From positions 1 to 25,472 of the forward strand of contig JAUCBJ010006150.1 in assembly GCA_032718475.1 (NCBI GenBank): a stretch of 25,472 nucleotides of DNA. Direction: 5' to 3'. The position numbers were made by a program, and so were the translations under genes. A model generated the notes under the pieces. That model was not told the origin of the DNA, searched no databases, and saw nothing but the letters and a program-made list of their open reading frames with translations. This DNA comes from Nemertoderma westbladi. Lineage: Eukaryota > Xenacoelomorpha > Nemertodermatida > Nemertodermatidae. This document shows, piece by piece, positions 8,481 to 17,318 of this stretch; within the stretch, counting starts at the first letter, position 1; each line of letters starts with the position of its first letter.

Positions 8481-9143
8481 TTTATTTTCTCAAAGAATTA
8501 AAAGTGCCGCAAACTACCTCAAAGTGACATTTCTCAAAGAATTCAAAGTGCCTAAAAGCAGGAAATCACTTTGAGATTCCCAACTAAAAGTGTCTACAAG
8601 AATTCAAAGGGGCCGTTGGGAGTAATGTAATGACTTTTAGACACTTTTAGAAAAACTTTGAGAAAATCTCAAAGAACAGATGCACTTTGAGACCCCGACT
8701 GTATACTACTAAAATAACTACAGTAATATATCATAACTGGGATATGGACCATGATACTAAAATTATAATAAAACTATAGGAACCTATAACACTACTATTA
8801 TATAGAATACTGGACGTTGGTACTGCAGTATTCATGTAGCAAGATCTGATGTAAGTTTTAATTACTCCTGCTATACCAGCATGAAAACACCCGGACAGTA
8901 ACAATTAGTGCTGTAAAACCATTAACTAATAAACATTTTTTCAGAATTCAGATACCGGAATTAAGACACTATATTCTGCCCCCCTGGAGATGACAGAATG
9001 ATGGATGTATACAGTTAGGTAATTAAGTAGAATGGAATATCCCTATTTCAATTTATTATAGAAAGAATTTGATATACCTTCGTCCATCTGATTTAATATA
9101 TTAATTAATGCAGTATATAATGCAATAATGATGATACTAACCA

Positions 9144-9353
9144 TCAATTCCAGAATAAATCAGGATCAGCACGCATTATTTTCTTTCCTCTTATATTATT
9201 GCCCAACTGGTTCACAGATGTCATAGCTCTTGCCTCTTCTTTGTCAATATTAGGAAAACGAGCCAGAAGAGAGAAGAGCATTTCTAAATCTTTCTGAGCG
9301 TCCCGGTGACATTTCGTCGTCTGATTCCTTTTCCACATCAGGTTCTCTCTTCT
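9144..9353 (-). pseudogene. Possible downstream exon of the duplicated-unit gene, copy A
   Basis: On the minus strand two overlapping frames look coding. The upstream part reads an acidic stretch, VEEKKREPDVEKESDDE. The downstream part, in another frame, reads DAQKDLEMLFSLLARF and then about 38 residues ending DPDLFWN. They join only with a one-base shift near 9303. Copy B (14532-14755) has the same arrangement, so the shift predates the duplication or the true exon structure differs. A GTTAGT donor-like site follows the end. I do not recognise the protein. Confidence 0.35.
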
Positions 9354-9367
9354 TCTCTTCCACCTAA

Positions 9368-9631
9368 TTAATTAGAAAATATTATACTACAGATCTTCAT
9401 AATTTTCGAATTCCTAGTTTCCTTGCTTTCGTTCTCAGGAAACTTGCCCCACGATATCGCCATTGACATCGTAGGTGATGAATCCGTGGGCGAGTCTACT
9501 GGGTGGGCTCTTTTAGTTGATGTTGGTGTGGCCGTGGCAGATGTAGCAGGAGAAATTTGAGGTGACTCTTCGGATGCAATTGACGATGTCTGTGTTGTAG
9601 GCATCATTAATTCGTTGTTATGTTCGATGAT
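9368..9631 (-). CDS. Second exon of an unrecognised spliced gene, copy A
   Basis: The minus strand shows an acceptor (TTTTGTAG) ending at 9632. An open frame then starts IIEHNNEL and runs through a Ser/Thr/Pro-rich low-complexity segment with TSSIASEESPQISPATSAT and SWGKF before a stop at 9368. The frame at the acceptor is phase 0 and matches the phase-0 donor of the short first exon at 11412-11456. The composition suggests a disordered linker, so function cannot be inferred. The same exon in copy B is 14756-15019 and keeps the frame with a handful of substitutions. The real 3' boundary is unclear and the last residues may be intronic. Confidence 0.4.
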   Translation of the reverse strand: MIEHNNELMMPTTQTSSIASEESPQISPATSATATPTSTKRAHPVDSPTDSSPTMSMAISWGKFPENESKETRNSKIMKICSIIFSN

Positions 9632-9700
9632 CTACAAAAGATAAATTTGCTTAGTTAGTATTATCACCCTTACTTTACTCCCTACTACATAATCTAGCAG

Positions 9701-9751
9701 ATGAAAAAGCTTCAAAGCTGAAAAAGCTTCAAAGCTGAAAAAGCTTTAAAG
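9701..9751 (+). repeat. 17-bp tandem repeat, three units
   Basis: Units at 9701, 9718 and 9735 (consensus CTGAAAAAGCTTCAAAG). Copy B has only two units (15089-15122), a copy-number difference arising since the duplication. Confidence 0.85.
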
Positions 9752-10012
9752 CATAGAATTAATTAATTGTTTAAATTCAGGTGGTATAAATGTCCTGTAA
9801 ATAAAAGTAGAACATTTATTCTTTCGATACCATAGCCGTTATATGAAATATACGGTGCATTTAATTAAAAACAGGTGCACAAATTAATATAATTATTAAT
9901 TATTAAGTATACTTCTACTGTATATCATACTGCTGGCTGTAATAGTTCTAGTGTCTTATACAATACAAAATAGTCAAAAAGCTGAATCCAGTCAGCACAA
10001 TAGTTTTCTATC

Positions 10013-10065
10013 TGGCCCGGGATATTTTTACCCCCCCCCCCCCCCCCGCCCCCCATCCCGGGCCA
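10013..10065. repeat. Foldback with 11-bp arms around poly-C
   Basis: TGGCCCGGGAT (10013-10023) and its perfect inverse ATCCCGGGCCA (10055-10065) flank ATTTTTA and 17 C (10031-10047), then GCCCCCC. Copy B has the same structure with one arm mismatch and a shorter C run (15412-15425). The ~99-bp repeat ends at this foldback. Confidence 0.8.
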
Positions 10066-10219
10066 AATAGGGTTAATGTACCAAATAACAGAAACAACTG
10101 AAAACGCTGTATAAAACTATTAAAGCTACAACAACCAACATAATCATGGATCCTAGCAATGTTTATGGGAATCCGTATGGGAATGTGTATGGGAATTATG
10201 CATATCACACACCCTCCGT

Positions 10220-11387
10220 GATGTTATAGATTATAGATTTATTTATACACTATGTAAAAAACAGTAAAAAATACACCAAACAATGTACCGGTATAAAGGT
10301 ATTGTCCAACATAACATAGGATTACCCCTAAAGCTTTCCAGCTTATTTCCAAGGGGGTCCTTTATGTTACTTGGTTACAAATATAATATTACACTACGCT
10401 AACCTAAAACCAATATAAAACGTAATTACACTATGTACATGTACAACTTTACCGAGAGCGTGACAATGCCCGACTCAACGATAAAGATGTAATGTACAGA
10501 ACAATTTATTATAAAATTTAATATATATAGTATTTAGTAATTACAGTATAAATAGTAAATAATTAATAAACTAATAACTTACTGTAGGACTATTGTACCT
10601 ATTTTTACATTGCACATGGAGGTGAGATTTAACTGCAGATTTAAAAGAATGTTGATTATTTAGGTTTTTAATTTCATTAGGCAGAGCGTTCCAATTTTTA
10701 ATGCCGTTAAAAAAGAAAGTATCAGATTCAAAGGATTTACAATTTGGGAGGTAGAAGTTTGAAGCACTATTATTTACCATTATACACTTTAAGCACATGG
10801 TTAAGGCGTAGCTGCTTAACTCTACTATCTAAGTTAAGTAGTCCAGATTCAGAAAAGTCATCTGGAGTTAGGTGGTGCCTAGGTTTGTAGTCTTTAATAA
10901 ATCGTACTACTTTATTCTGAGCTACTTGTAATTTACATTTAAGCTGTTTGGTTAAGCCTTCATACCAAGAAGAGCATGCATAGTCCGCTATTTTTATTTC
11001 TGTATAGAAACCTAAGCCTACTGTTAACTTTCGAAAAAATATTTTTCACTATCCTTTCTCCTGATAAGCAGTTATCCAATGTGGCGCCTAAATATTTAAC
11101 TTCCTTTTTATTTCCAATCTTATGTCCATTACTAGTGACTTCAAACTTAGTTACCTTCTTTAACTTTCTTTTGGAACCAAACAAAATACTTTCAGTCTTA
11201 CCGTAGTGAATGGATAGCTTATTATCAACCAACCACTCATTACAGGATTCTAGAACTGCACTTAACTTTTGGGAAATATGGATAGGATCTTTATGAGAGA
11301 AAATAAGAGCACTGTCGTCGGCATATAAAAGGAGTTTAAAATCGGGATCTAAAATCTGTTGAACATGAATTTGTATTGAAAGGGGTT
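10220..11387 (-). mobile_element. 5'-truncated L2/CR1-like LINE, copy A
   Basis: The minus strand enters an open frame at about 11387 and reads the reverse transcriptase catalytic box YADD (11314-11325), then SALIFSHKDPI, a K-x-ES-x-LFGS segment and YLGATLDNCL, the usual order in CR1/L2/Jockey-type LINEs. A deletion of about 59 bp near 10983 (relative to copy B) breaks the frame. The C-terminal part is readable at 10571-10798, including FNGIKNWNALPNEIKN. The 3' region has CCCTTGGAAATAAGC-type sequence and ends in short AATCTAT-like repeats, which fits L2-like elements. It lies in the apparent first intron of the duplicated-unit gene, on the same strand. Confidence 0.8.
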
Positions 11388-11411
11388 AATATGGATTGTA
11401 AATAAACTTAC

Positions 11412-11456
11412 CTTGTAGGTGAATCCTTTAGTGGAACTCAGGCCTTTAACCCCCAT
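11412..11456 (-). CDS. Candidate first exon of the duplicated-unit gene, copy A
   Basis: On the minus strand an ATG at 11454-11456 opens MGVKGLSSTKGFTYK and is followed immediately by a GTAAGT donor (11406-11411). The phase is 0 and joins the phase-0 acceptor at 9631/9632, giving TYK then IIEHN. The exon is identical in length in copy B (16788-16832). MGVKGL resembles the N-terminus of FEN1/Asteroid-type nucleases, but the next residues do not, so I give no function. The LINE lies directly downstream in the intron. Confidence 0.35.
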
Positions 11457-11561
11457 ATGTCTTTACCTGTACTTTACTTATCTCAATGAAGTCGGCCCCC
11501 TTACCAACAAACTCCAATTCCCCCCAAATTGTTAGAACTGTCGATGACGAGTGATCAGGTC

Positions 11562-11579
11562 ACGGAGGCACACCTCCGT
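11562..11579. other. Short perfect hairpin
   Basis: ACGGAGG, CACA, CCTCCGT. It is conserved in copy B (16939-16956) and followed by a second short stem, CCCCG...CGGGG. Confidence 0.4.
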
Positions 11580-11905
11580 AATGCTACCTTTCCGTTTTTC
11601 CCCGGAACAGGTCGGGGTGGTGCAACGTCCATTATCCATGCGTATATAAACTCTGTAATAAATAAAATGTTTTGGTTATATTATATCAACTTATCTCGTT
11701 CTTATCATCGAAAGAGCAAATTGATCGTCTAATTCTTCACAGTAATTGAAACACGATAACACTGCTTTCTTAAATAAAAGTGATTGCTTCGATGATTTTT
11801 TATAGAATTTTTAATTCAGATTTTTTATGTGTTCAAATGATATTAAGCAACGTTTATTTCAATCCTATTGTACGCCAATGTATACAGCTCACTTATGGTG
11901 CAATT

Positions 11906-12314
11906 TTAGAGTTTCTCTTGTTTGTCGCATATTTGTTTCTGGACTGAAACCATACTCTTAAGTGACTTGTTCATAGACTTTAGAAGGGAGATGGCAGTCC
12001 CCTCACCCCCACTACCTGTCTCCATCCCTGCGATTTCTGCTACATCTTCTTCAACTCCAGCAATGGCATTGTTCAGAACTGGGTCTTGGTGGTTGGGGAG
12101 TGGGGACATTTTCATTATCAATATCAAAACCCATAGGATGATCATCTGAATGGGCAATAGATAGAGGGACCAAATACTGCAAAGAACTACCGATATCACC
12201 AGTAGCACCTGGACTGCTGTTTCCAGAAACTGTATGATTGAATGAATGGACCAAATTATTGAGAAAAGATGATTTCTGATCTACAATAGAAGTTTTTGAT
12301 CTAGGTACATACAT
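11906..12314 (-). pseudogene. Unrecognised minus-strand reading frame with one frameshift
   Basis: From an ATG at 12314 the frame reads MYVPRSKTSIVDQKSSF and a Ser/Gly-rich region to about 12110. Another frame then continues to 11906 with EEDVAEIAGMETGSGGEG and a helical SLLKSMNKSLKSMVSVQKQI tail. Codon use and sequence character match on both sides of the join, so a single one- or two-base indel near 12100 is likely. An AATAAA-like site lies downstream on the minus strand (about 11860). The acidic linker and amphipathic C-terminus suggest an accessory protein of a transposon or a small host protein. A transposon-like end at 12501-12511 lies just upstream. I do not recognise it. Confidence 0.35.
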
Positions 12315-12500
12315 TTGGAGCCACCATTCTTTAATTTAAATTATAGTAAATGGCATCAGCATCAGTCCCAACATGGAATTCCTAAGGGTTTAATTCATCC
12401 AGGTTAAGGTCACCATGATCATCGAGTTACTCGTAAGGATTGCGTAGTTTTGGTCACTTTTGCACACCCAGCCGATTGAATTTGGAAAAAAAAGTTTTTC

Positions 12501-12511
12501 GACCCGCCCTA
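12501..12511. mobile_element. Solo end resembling the inner hAT-like element tip
   Basis: GACCCGCCCTA is the inverse of TAGGGCGGGTC, which differs by one base from the tip TAGGGTGGGTC of the element at 17601-21448. Inward it continues GAAAAACTTTTTTTT. No opposite end was found between 11724 and this point. Confidence 0.4.
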
Positions 12512-12927
12512 ATGTACATTACAGTGTAGGTTATCTAATTGCTGACCCATTTGCAATTCTAATGTTGCGCTATAGCAGGCCATCGTCTTGTGCACAGATA
12601 TGCCACTGCACACTGTGATATGAATAATGGGAGAGAAACAAACTTACCTTAGTAGTCTAAGTCAGTCAGTGCAAAATCTACGCCAGCTTTAAAGCCTACT
12701 GATGCCACAACTACCGGAGCTTAGCAGTTCTCTGTACCTGGCCGCTGGCCTTAGTTATGTATTAATGTGACTGACAATAAAAATAGTACAAAATGGGATC
12801 AGGGACACTGGATATGATAGGATACCGAAACGGATTTTCGTTTTTGTTACTATTAGCAGATTAATTTGACTTCGAAATTGAATTTTTGAATTTTATTCCA
12901 TAAATAATGGCCTAGGTACAGCATTGT
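12512..12927. other. Spacer with a possible short minus-strand exon
   Basis: The only feature is a minus-strand CTAAG then GTAAGT donor near 12644-12654, preceded by a short open stretch reading VVASVGFKAGVDFALTDLDY followed by a stop. It is too short to call a gene. Confidence 0.2.
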
Positions 12928-13319
12928 TTATATAATTTAGATCTTCAGAACATGTTTGATATTATCTTGTATATTTGTGGTATTAATAAAAATAATTAAA
13001 CGCATATTTAATATTAGTTAATACAAGTAATTAAATTATATAATCAAATATCCATATACATATTTTTTGTTGGCGAAAATTTAGTACCAGTTGGCGTGCT
13101 ACACGTGCAAAATATACTCAGTTCAGCACTCAGCCAGAGTAGATAGGTAATGCAGATAATACAGGTAATACAGATAGATGGGGGGAAACGGGACGCAATA
13201 AAAATTCATCCCTCTCCAGGGGAAATTCGACGCAACAGCTGAATACTCTCAAAAATAAAACTGTAAACTGTTCTATTGTGTTGAGTTTATTGTTTTGGTT
13301 AAAATAATGTACCACTGTA
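12928..13319. repeat. Second copy of the MITE core, without MITE ends
   Basis: Nearly identical to 1338-1731 but without CAGTGGCGGATCC ends or a target duplication. The minus-strand short frame in both copies is a by-product of the repeat, not a conserved gene. Confidence 0.85.
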
Positions 13320-13825
13320 ACCTGCTCCTTTCCCTAAATTGATAATTTAACATTGAGGCGGGATATTAAGATCCTGTGCCGAATTTAATGGAGATTTAAA
13401 ATACACAAGCATTTTTTCAATTGTATACGGCAATTTCATCACAAAGGCACCCAAGATAAAGTAAAGATATTAATAATATGGCTAAAACGATATTTTTCAT
13501 GTATACAGTATTTTAGGAAAGATGTAAAATTTCGAATAATTCTCGAAGTATTTCTCGAACAATTCTGACTGAAATCAGTTAAAACATGGAACTAATGCCG
13601 GAAGGCTGTTGATTAATCAGCAAAATTGTCGCCTTGAGTATTATCAATGGGTTTGGTGGCCCATACTCATTAACCCTTTCACTTTATGTTAGCATTGTCA
13701 GCTAATACTTCAATCAGTGATATTCCTGAGGAGGATATTTGATATGGGGCTTCCCAAATCCAGTATTTCATTTGATGATAAAGTTTCATTTGTTACAATA
13801 TTAGCCTGCCATGTCATTATTAGTA
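13320..13825. other. Spacer without recognisable feature
   Basis: AT-rich, no long frame and no repeat that I can match elsewhere in the window. Confidence 0.4.
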
Positions 13826-14089
13826 TAGGTCCTATGTAATGTATGAGGTAGGTTGAACTTTGAATATCATACTATGTCCTCTATATACTGTCCATTATAT
13901 GGTATATACAATTATTGTGGTAGAAACTGGGCCAGGAATTCAAGTAAGCGATCCATTATCAAGTATCAACCATTATTCAAGTAAGCGAACCTAAAATTCA
14001 AAAATATACTACTACTACTAGGATCGGCATGCTGCATTGCAGCTGCATTTTTAAGAATGCTGTGCCGGCTTATCGACAAAATTGCAAAA

Positions 14090-14095
14090 TATATA
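14090..14095. other. Empty insertion site of the 2,007-bp element
   Basis: It reads TATATA between flanks matching those of 6695-8701 in copy A (one or two substitutions). This proves insertion with a two-base duplication, or a very clean excision here. Confidence 0.85.
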
Positions 14096-14531
14096 CTACT
14101 AAAATAACTACAGTAATATATCATAACTGGGATATGGACCATGATACTAAAATTATAATAAAACTATAGGAACCTATAACACTACTATTATATAGAATAC
14201 TGGACGTTGGTACTGCAGTATTCATGTAACAAGATCTGATGTAAGTTTTAATTACTCCTGCTATACCAGCATGAAAACACCCGGACAGTAACAATTAGTG
14301 CTGTAAAACCATTAACTAATAAACATTTTTTCAGAATTCAGATACCGGAATTAAGACACTATATTCTGCCCCCCGGTAGATGACAGGATGATGGATGTAT
14401 ACAGTTAGGTAATTAAGTAGAATGGAATATCCCTATTTCAATTTATTATAGAAAGAATTTAATACCTTCGTCCATCTGATTTAATATATTAATTAATGCA
14501 GTATATAATGCAATGATGATGATACTAACCA

Positions 14532-14755
14532 TCAATTCCAGAATAAATCAGGATCAGCACGCATTATTTTCTTTCCTCTTATATTATTGCCCAACTGGTT
14601 CACAGATGTCATAGCTCTTGCCTCTTCTTTGTCAATATTAGGAAAACGAGCCAGAAGAGCGAAGAGCATTTCTAAATCTTTCTGAGCGTCCCGGTGACAT
14701 TTCGTCGTCTGATTCTTTTTCCACTTCAGGTTCTCTCTTCTTCTCTTCCGCCAAA
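14532..14755 (-). pseudogene. Possible downstream exon of the duplicated-unit gene, copy B
   Basis: Counterpart of 9144-9353. The acidic part reads AEEKKREPEVEKESDDE, and the downstream part again needs a one-base shift to continue into DAQKDLEMLF. The acceptor-like AG of copy A is absent here because the sequence has TTTGG instead. Confidence 0.35.
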
Positions 14756-15019
14756 TTAATTAGAAAATATAATACTACAGATCTTCATTATTTTCAAATT
14801 CCTAGATTCCTTGCTTTCGTTCTCAAGAAACTTGCCCCACGATATCGCCATTGACATCGTAGGTGATGAATCCGTTGGCGAGTCTACTGGGTGGGCTCTT
14901 TTAGTTGGTGTTGGTGTGGCCGTGGCCGATGTAGCAGGAGAAATTTGAGGTGACTCTTCGGATGCAATTGACGATGTCTGTGTTGTAGGCATTATTAATT
15001 CGTTGTTATGTTCGATGAT
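14756..15019 (-). CDS. Second exon of an unrecognised spliced gene, copy B
   Basis: Counterpart of 9368-9631, with the same TTTTGTAG acceptor at 15020 and the same open frame starting IIEHNNEL. Substitutions are few (for example T to P and P to L) and introduce no stop, so the frame has stayed open since the duplication. The segment is Ser/Thr/Pro-rich with no recognisable domain. Confidence 0.4.
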   Translation of the reverse strand: MIEHNNELIMPTTQTSSIASEESPQISPATSATATPTPTKRAHPVDSPTDSSPTMSMAISWGKFLENESKESRNLKIMKICSIIFSN

Positions 15020-15088
15020 CTACAAAAGATAAATTTGCTTAGTTAGTATTATCACCCTTACTTTACTCCCTGCTACATAATCTAGCAG

Positions 15089-15122
15089 ATGAAAAAGCTT
15101 CAAAGCTGAAAAAGCTTTAAAG
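15089..15122 (+). repeat. 17-bp tandem repeat, two units
   Basis: Counterpart of 9701-9751 with one unit fewer. Confidence 0.8.
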
Positions 15123-15299
15123 CATAGAATTAATTAATTGTTTAAATTCAGGTGGTATAAATGTCCTGTAAATAAAAGTAGAACATTTATTCTTTCGATA
15201 CCATCGCCGATATATGAAATATACGCTGCATTTAATTAAAAACAGGTGCACAAATTAAAAAAAATACTGAAACAATATAATTATTAAGTATACTTCTAC

Positions 15300-15425
15300 T
15301 GTATATCATACTGCTGGCTGTAATAGTTCTAGTGTCTTATACAATACAAAATAGTCAAAAAGCAGAATCCAGTCAGCACAATAGTTTTCTATCTGGCCCA
15401 GGATATTTTTACCCCCCCCCCCCCC
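15300..15425 (+). repeat. ~99-bp repeat plus poly-C foldback, copy B
   Basis: 15300-15399 matches 547-645 and 9920-10018. The foldback arm reads TGGCCCAGGAT, one mismatch from copy A, followed by 14 C at 15412-15425. Confidence 0.8.
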
Positions 15426-15579
15426 TCCCATCCCGGGCCAAATAGGGTTAATGTACCAAATAACAGAAACAACTGAAAACGCTGTATAAAACTATTAAAG
15501 CTACAACAACCAACATATCATGGATCCTAGCAATGTTTATGGGAATCCATGGTGGGATCGCATATCACACACCCTCCGT

Positions 15580-16763
15580 GATGTTATAGATTATAGATTT
15601 ATTTATACACTATGTAAAAAACAATAACAAATACACCAAACAATGTACCGGTATAAAGGTATTGTCCAACATAACATAGGATTACCCCTAAAGCTTTGCA
15701 GCTTATTTCCAAGGGGGTCCTTTATGTTACTTGGTTACAAATATAATATTACACTACGCTAACCTAAAACCAATATAAAACGTAATTACACTATGTACAT
15801 GTACAACTTTACCGAGAGCGTGACAATGCCCGACTCAACGATAAAGATGTAATGTACAGAACAATTTATTATAAAACGTAATTACAGTATAAATAGTAAA
15901 TAATTAATAAACTAATAACTTACTGTAGGACTATTGTACCTATTTTTACATTGCACATTTAGATTTAAAAGAATGTTGATTATTTAGGTTTTTAATTTCA
16001 TTAGGCAGAGCGTTCCAATTTTTAATGCCGTTAAAAAAGAAAGATCAGATTCAAAGGATTTACAATTCGGGAGGTAGAAGTTTGAAGCACTATTATTTAC
16101 CATTATACACTTTAAGCACATGGTTAAGGCGTAGCTGCTTAACTCTACTATCTAAGTTAAGTAGTCCAGATTTAGAAAAGTCATCTGGAGTTAGGTGGTG
16201 CCTAGGTTTGTAGTCTTTAATAAATCGTACTACTTTATTCTGAGCTACTTGTAATTTACATTTAAGCTGTTTGGTTAAGCCTTCATACCAAGAAGAGCAT
16301 GCATAGTCCATGTGACACCGTATTAAAGAAGAGCAAAGTAATTTGCGGGAGTCAGTGTTTAAACTATTTTTATTTCTGTATAGAAACCTAAGCCTACTGT
16401 TAACTTTCGAGAAAATATTTTTCACTATCCTTTCTCCTGATAAGCAGTTATCCAATGTGGCGCCTAAATATTTAACTTCCTTTTTATTTTCAATCTTATG
16501 TCCATTACGAGTGACTTCAAACTTAGTTACCTTCTTTAACTTTCTTTTGGAACCAAACAAAATACTTTCAGTCTTACCGTAGTGAATGGATAGCTTATTA
16601 TCAACCAACCACTCATTACAGGATTTTAGAACTGCACTTAACTTTTGGGAAATATGGATAGGATCTTTATGAGAGAAAATAAGAGCACTGTCGTCGGCAT
16701 ATAAAAGGAGTTTAAAATCGGGATCTAAAATCTGTTGAACATGGATTTGTATTGAAAGGGGTT
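15580..16763 (-). mobile_element. 5'-truncated L2/CR1-like LINE, copy B
   Basis: Same insertion as 10220-11387, inherited through the duplication since both breakpoints agree. It carries the longer reverse transcriptase frame and a 3' region ending in AATCTAT-like repeats next to ACATC. Small deletions in the C-terminal coding part (near 15958 and 16044) break that region more than in copy A. Confidence 0.8.
16093..16761 (-). pseudogene. LINE reverse transcriptase fragment, 222 codons
   Basis: The frame is open from the truncation point (16761) to a stop at 16093. YADD lies at 16690-16701, the two-aspartate catalytic core of the palm domain. It is followed by NEWLVDNKLSIHYGKTES and YLGATLDNC, then the thumb-like region with KLLCSSLIRCHMDYACSSWY and KLQVAQNKVVRFI, the standard order in CR1/L2/Jockey-type elements. 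Nothing upstream of the fingers/palm remains, so there is no endonuclease domain and the fragment is inactive. A frame shift after VLKVYNGK cuts off the last segment. The shorter version in copy A lacks about 20 residues in the thumb part. Confidence 0.85.
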
Positions 16764-16787
16764 AATATGGATTGTAAATAAACTTAC

Positions 16788-16832
16788 CTTGTAGGTGAAT
16801 CCTTCAGTGGAACTCAGGCCTTTAACCCCCAT
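16788..16832 (-). CDS. Candidate first exon of the duplicated-unit gene, copy B
   Basis: Same ATG, length and GTAAGT donor (16782-16787) as in copy A, with a change in the Ser/Thr region. It is phase-compatible with the acceptor at 15019/15020. Confidence 0.35.
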
Positions 16833-16967
16833 ATGTCTTTACCTGTACTTTACTTATCTCAATGAAGTCGGCCCCCTTACCAACAAACTCCAACTCCCCC
16901 CCAAATTGTTAGAACTGTCGATGAGGAGTGATCAGGTCACGGAGGCACACCTCCGTAATGCTTACCT

Positions 16968-17155
16968 TTCCGTTTTTCCCCGGAACAGGTCGGGGTGGTG
17001 CAATGTCCATTATCCCTGCATATATAAACTCTGTAATAAATAAAATGTTTTGGTTATATTATTCCGTTTTTCCCCGGAACAGGTCGGGGTGGTGCAATGT
17101 CCATTATCCATGCGTATATAAACTCTGTAATAAATAAAATGTTTTGGTTATATTA
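16968..17155 (+). repeat. 94-bp tandem duplication
   Basis: 16968-17061 and 17062-17155 are near-identical (two substitutions seen), from TTCCGTTTTTCCCC to GGTTATATTA. Copy A has a single unit, so this arose after the large duplication. Confidence 0.9.
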
Positions 17156-17164
17156 TATCAACTT

Positions 17165-17318
17165 ATCATCGTTCTTATCATCGAAAGAGCAAATTGGACT
17201 TTCCCAGGATGAAGAGTGATATTATGTTCACGACACCTTTGTAGAAAATTGCGTACTCCAGCAATGTGTTGCTCCAGTGTGTCATGGTAAAAGAGAACAT
17301 TGTCTACTATCTTTAAGA
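17165..17318 (-). pseudogene. Gypsy-type reverse transcriptase fragment
   Basis: From 17318 down to about 17165 the minus strand is one open frame of about 50 codons reading IVDNVLFYHDTLEQH, then VRNFLQRCREHNITLHPGK and VQFALS. This follows the Ty3/Gypsy palm pattern: the YVDD box, an H-x(2)-V-x(3)-L-x-R-x-RE segment, the ITL-x-P-x-K motif, then FA. The second catalytic Asp is replaced by Asn (17299-17301), so the enzyme would be inactive. The upstream part is cut off by the outer hAT-like transposon and should continue past the right edge of the window. Confidence 0.75.

Larger units (their letters stand above)
6695..8701. mobile_element. 2,007-bp non-autonomous DNA transposon with TA target duplication
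   Basis: The ends are CAGTCGGGGTCTCAAAGTGC and its inverse, perfect for 46 bases. The target duplication is TA (6693-6694 and 8702-8703). The paralogous site in copy B (14081-14100) lacks the element and reads TATATA where copy A has TATA on each side, which fixes the boundaries. There is no convincing transposase. Subterminal repeats of the TCAAAGTG/TCAAAGAATT type are dense near the right end (about 8490-8620) and present on the left. A Tc1/mariner/pogo-like group is most likely from the TA target and CAGT tip. The interior holds a palindromic minisatellite (6935-7245) and otherwise unrecognised sequence. Confidence 0.9.
6427..11723. repeat. Large duplicated unit, copy A (split by an insertion)
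   Basis: 6427-6694 plus 8704-11723 is collinear with 13826-17196, in the same orientation about 7.4 kb apart, with only scattered substitutions and small indels in the stretches compared. The shared block starts at TAGGTCC and ends at AAAGAGCAAATTG. It contains a small minus-strand spliced gene remnant, a 5'-truncated LINE, the ~99-bp repeat and the poly-C foldback. Copy A additionally carries the 2,007-bp transposon 6695-8701 and has lost about 59 bp of the LINE. I found no terminal inverted repeats on the unit, so it looks like a segmental duplication rather than an element. Confidence 0.85.
13826..17196. repeat. Large duplicated unit, copy B (unoccupied by the TA element)
   Basis: Collinear with copy A from TAGGTCC to AAAGAGCAAATTG. 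It preserves the empty target site at 14090-14095 (TATATA) and the undeleted LINE frame. It has its own tandem duplication of 94 bp at 16968-17155. Its last ~30 bp belong to the Gypsy fragment that continues to 17318; copy A keeps only those ~30 bp. Confidence 0.85.

Noticed and set aside
10976-11206. Plus-strand frames opposite the LINE (also 16343-16582)
   Set aside because: Antisense shadows of the reverse transcriptase frame.
11412-11456. MGVKGL exon as a FEN1/Asteroid-type nuclease start
   Set aside because: Only six residues match and the following sequence does not fit the family.
11562-11579. Stable hairpin as a tRNA or histone-type 3' signal
   Set aside because: No tRNA cloverleaf or internal promoter boxes and no histone gene; only a short stem.
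11529-11732. Plus-strand 67-codon frame, with relatives at 16795-17137
   Set aside because: Frames differ between copies and the second is altered by the 94-bp tandem duplication; no sign of coding constraint.
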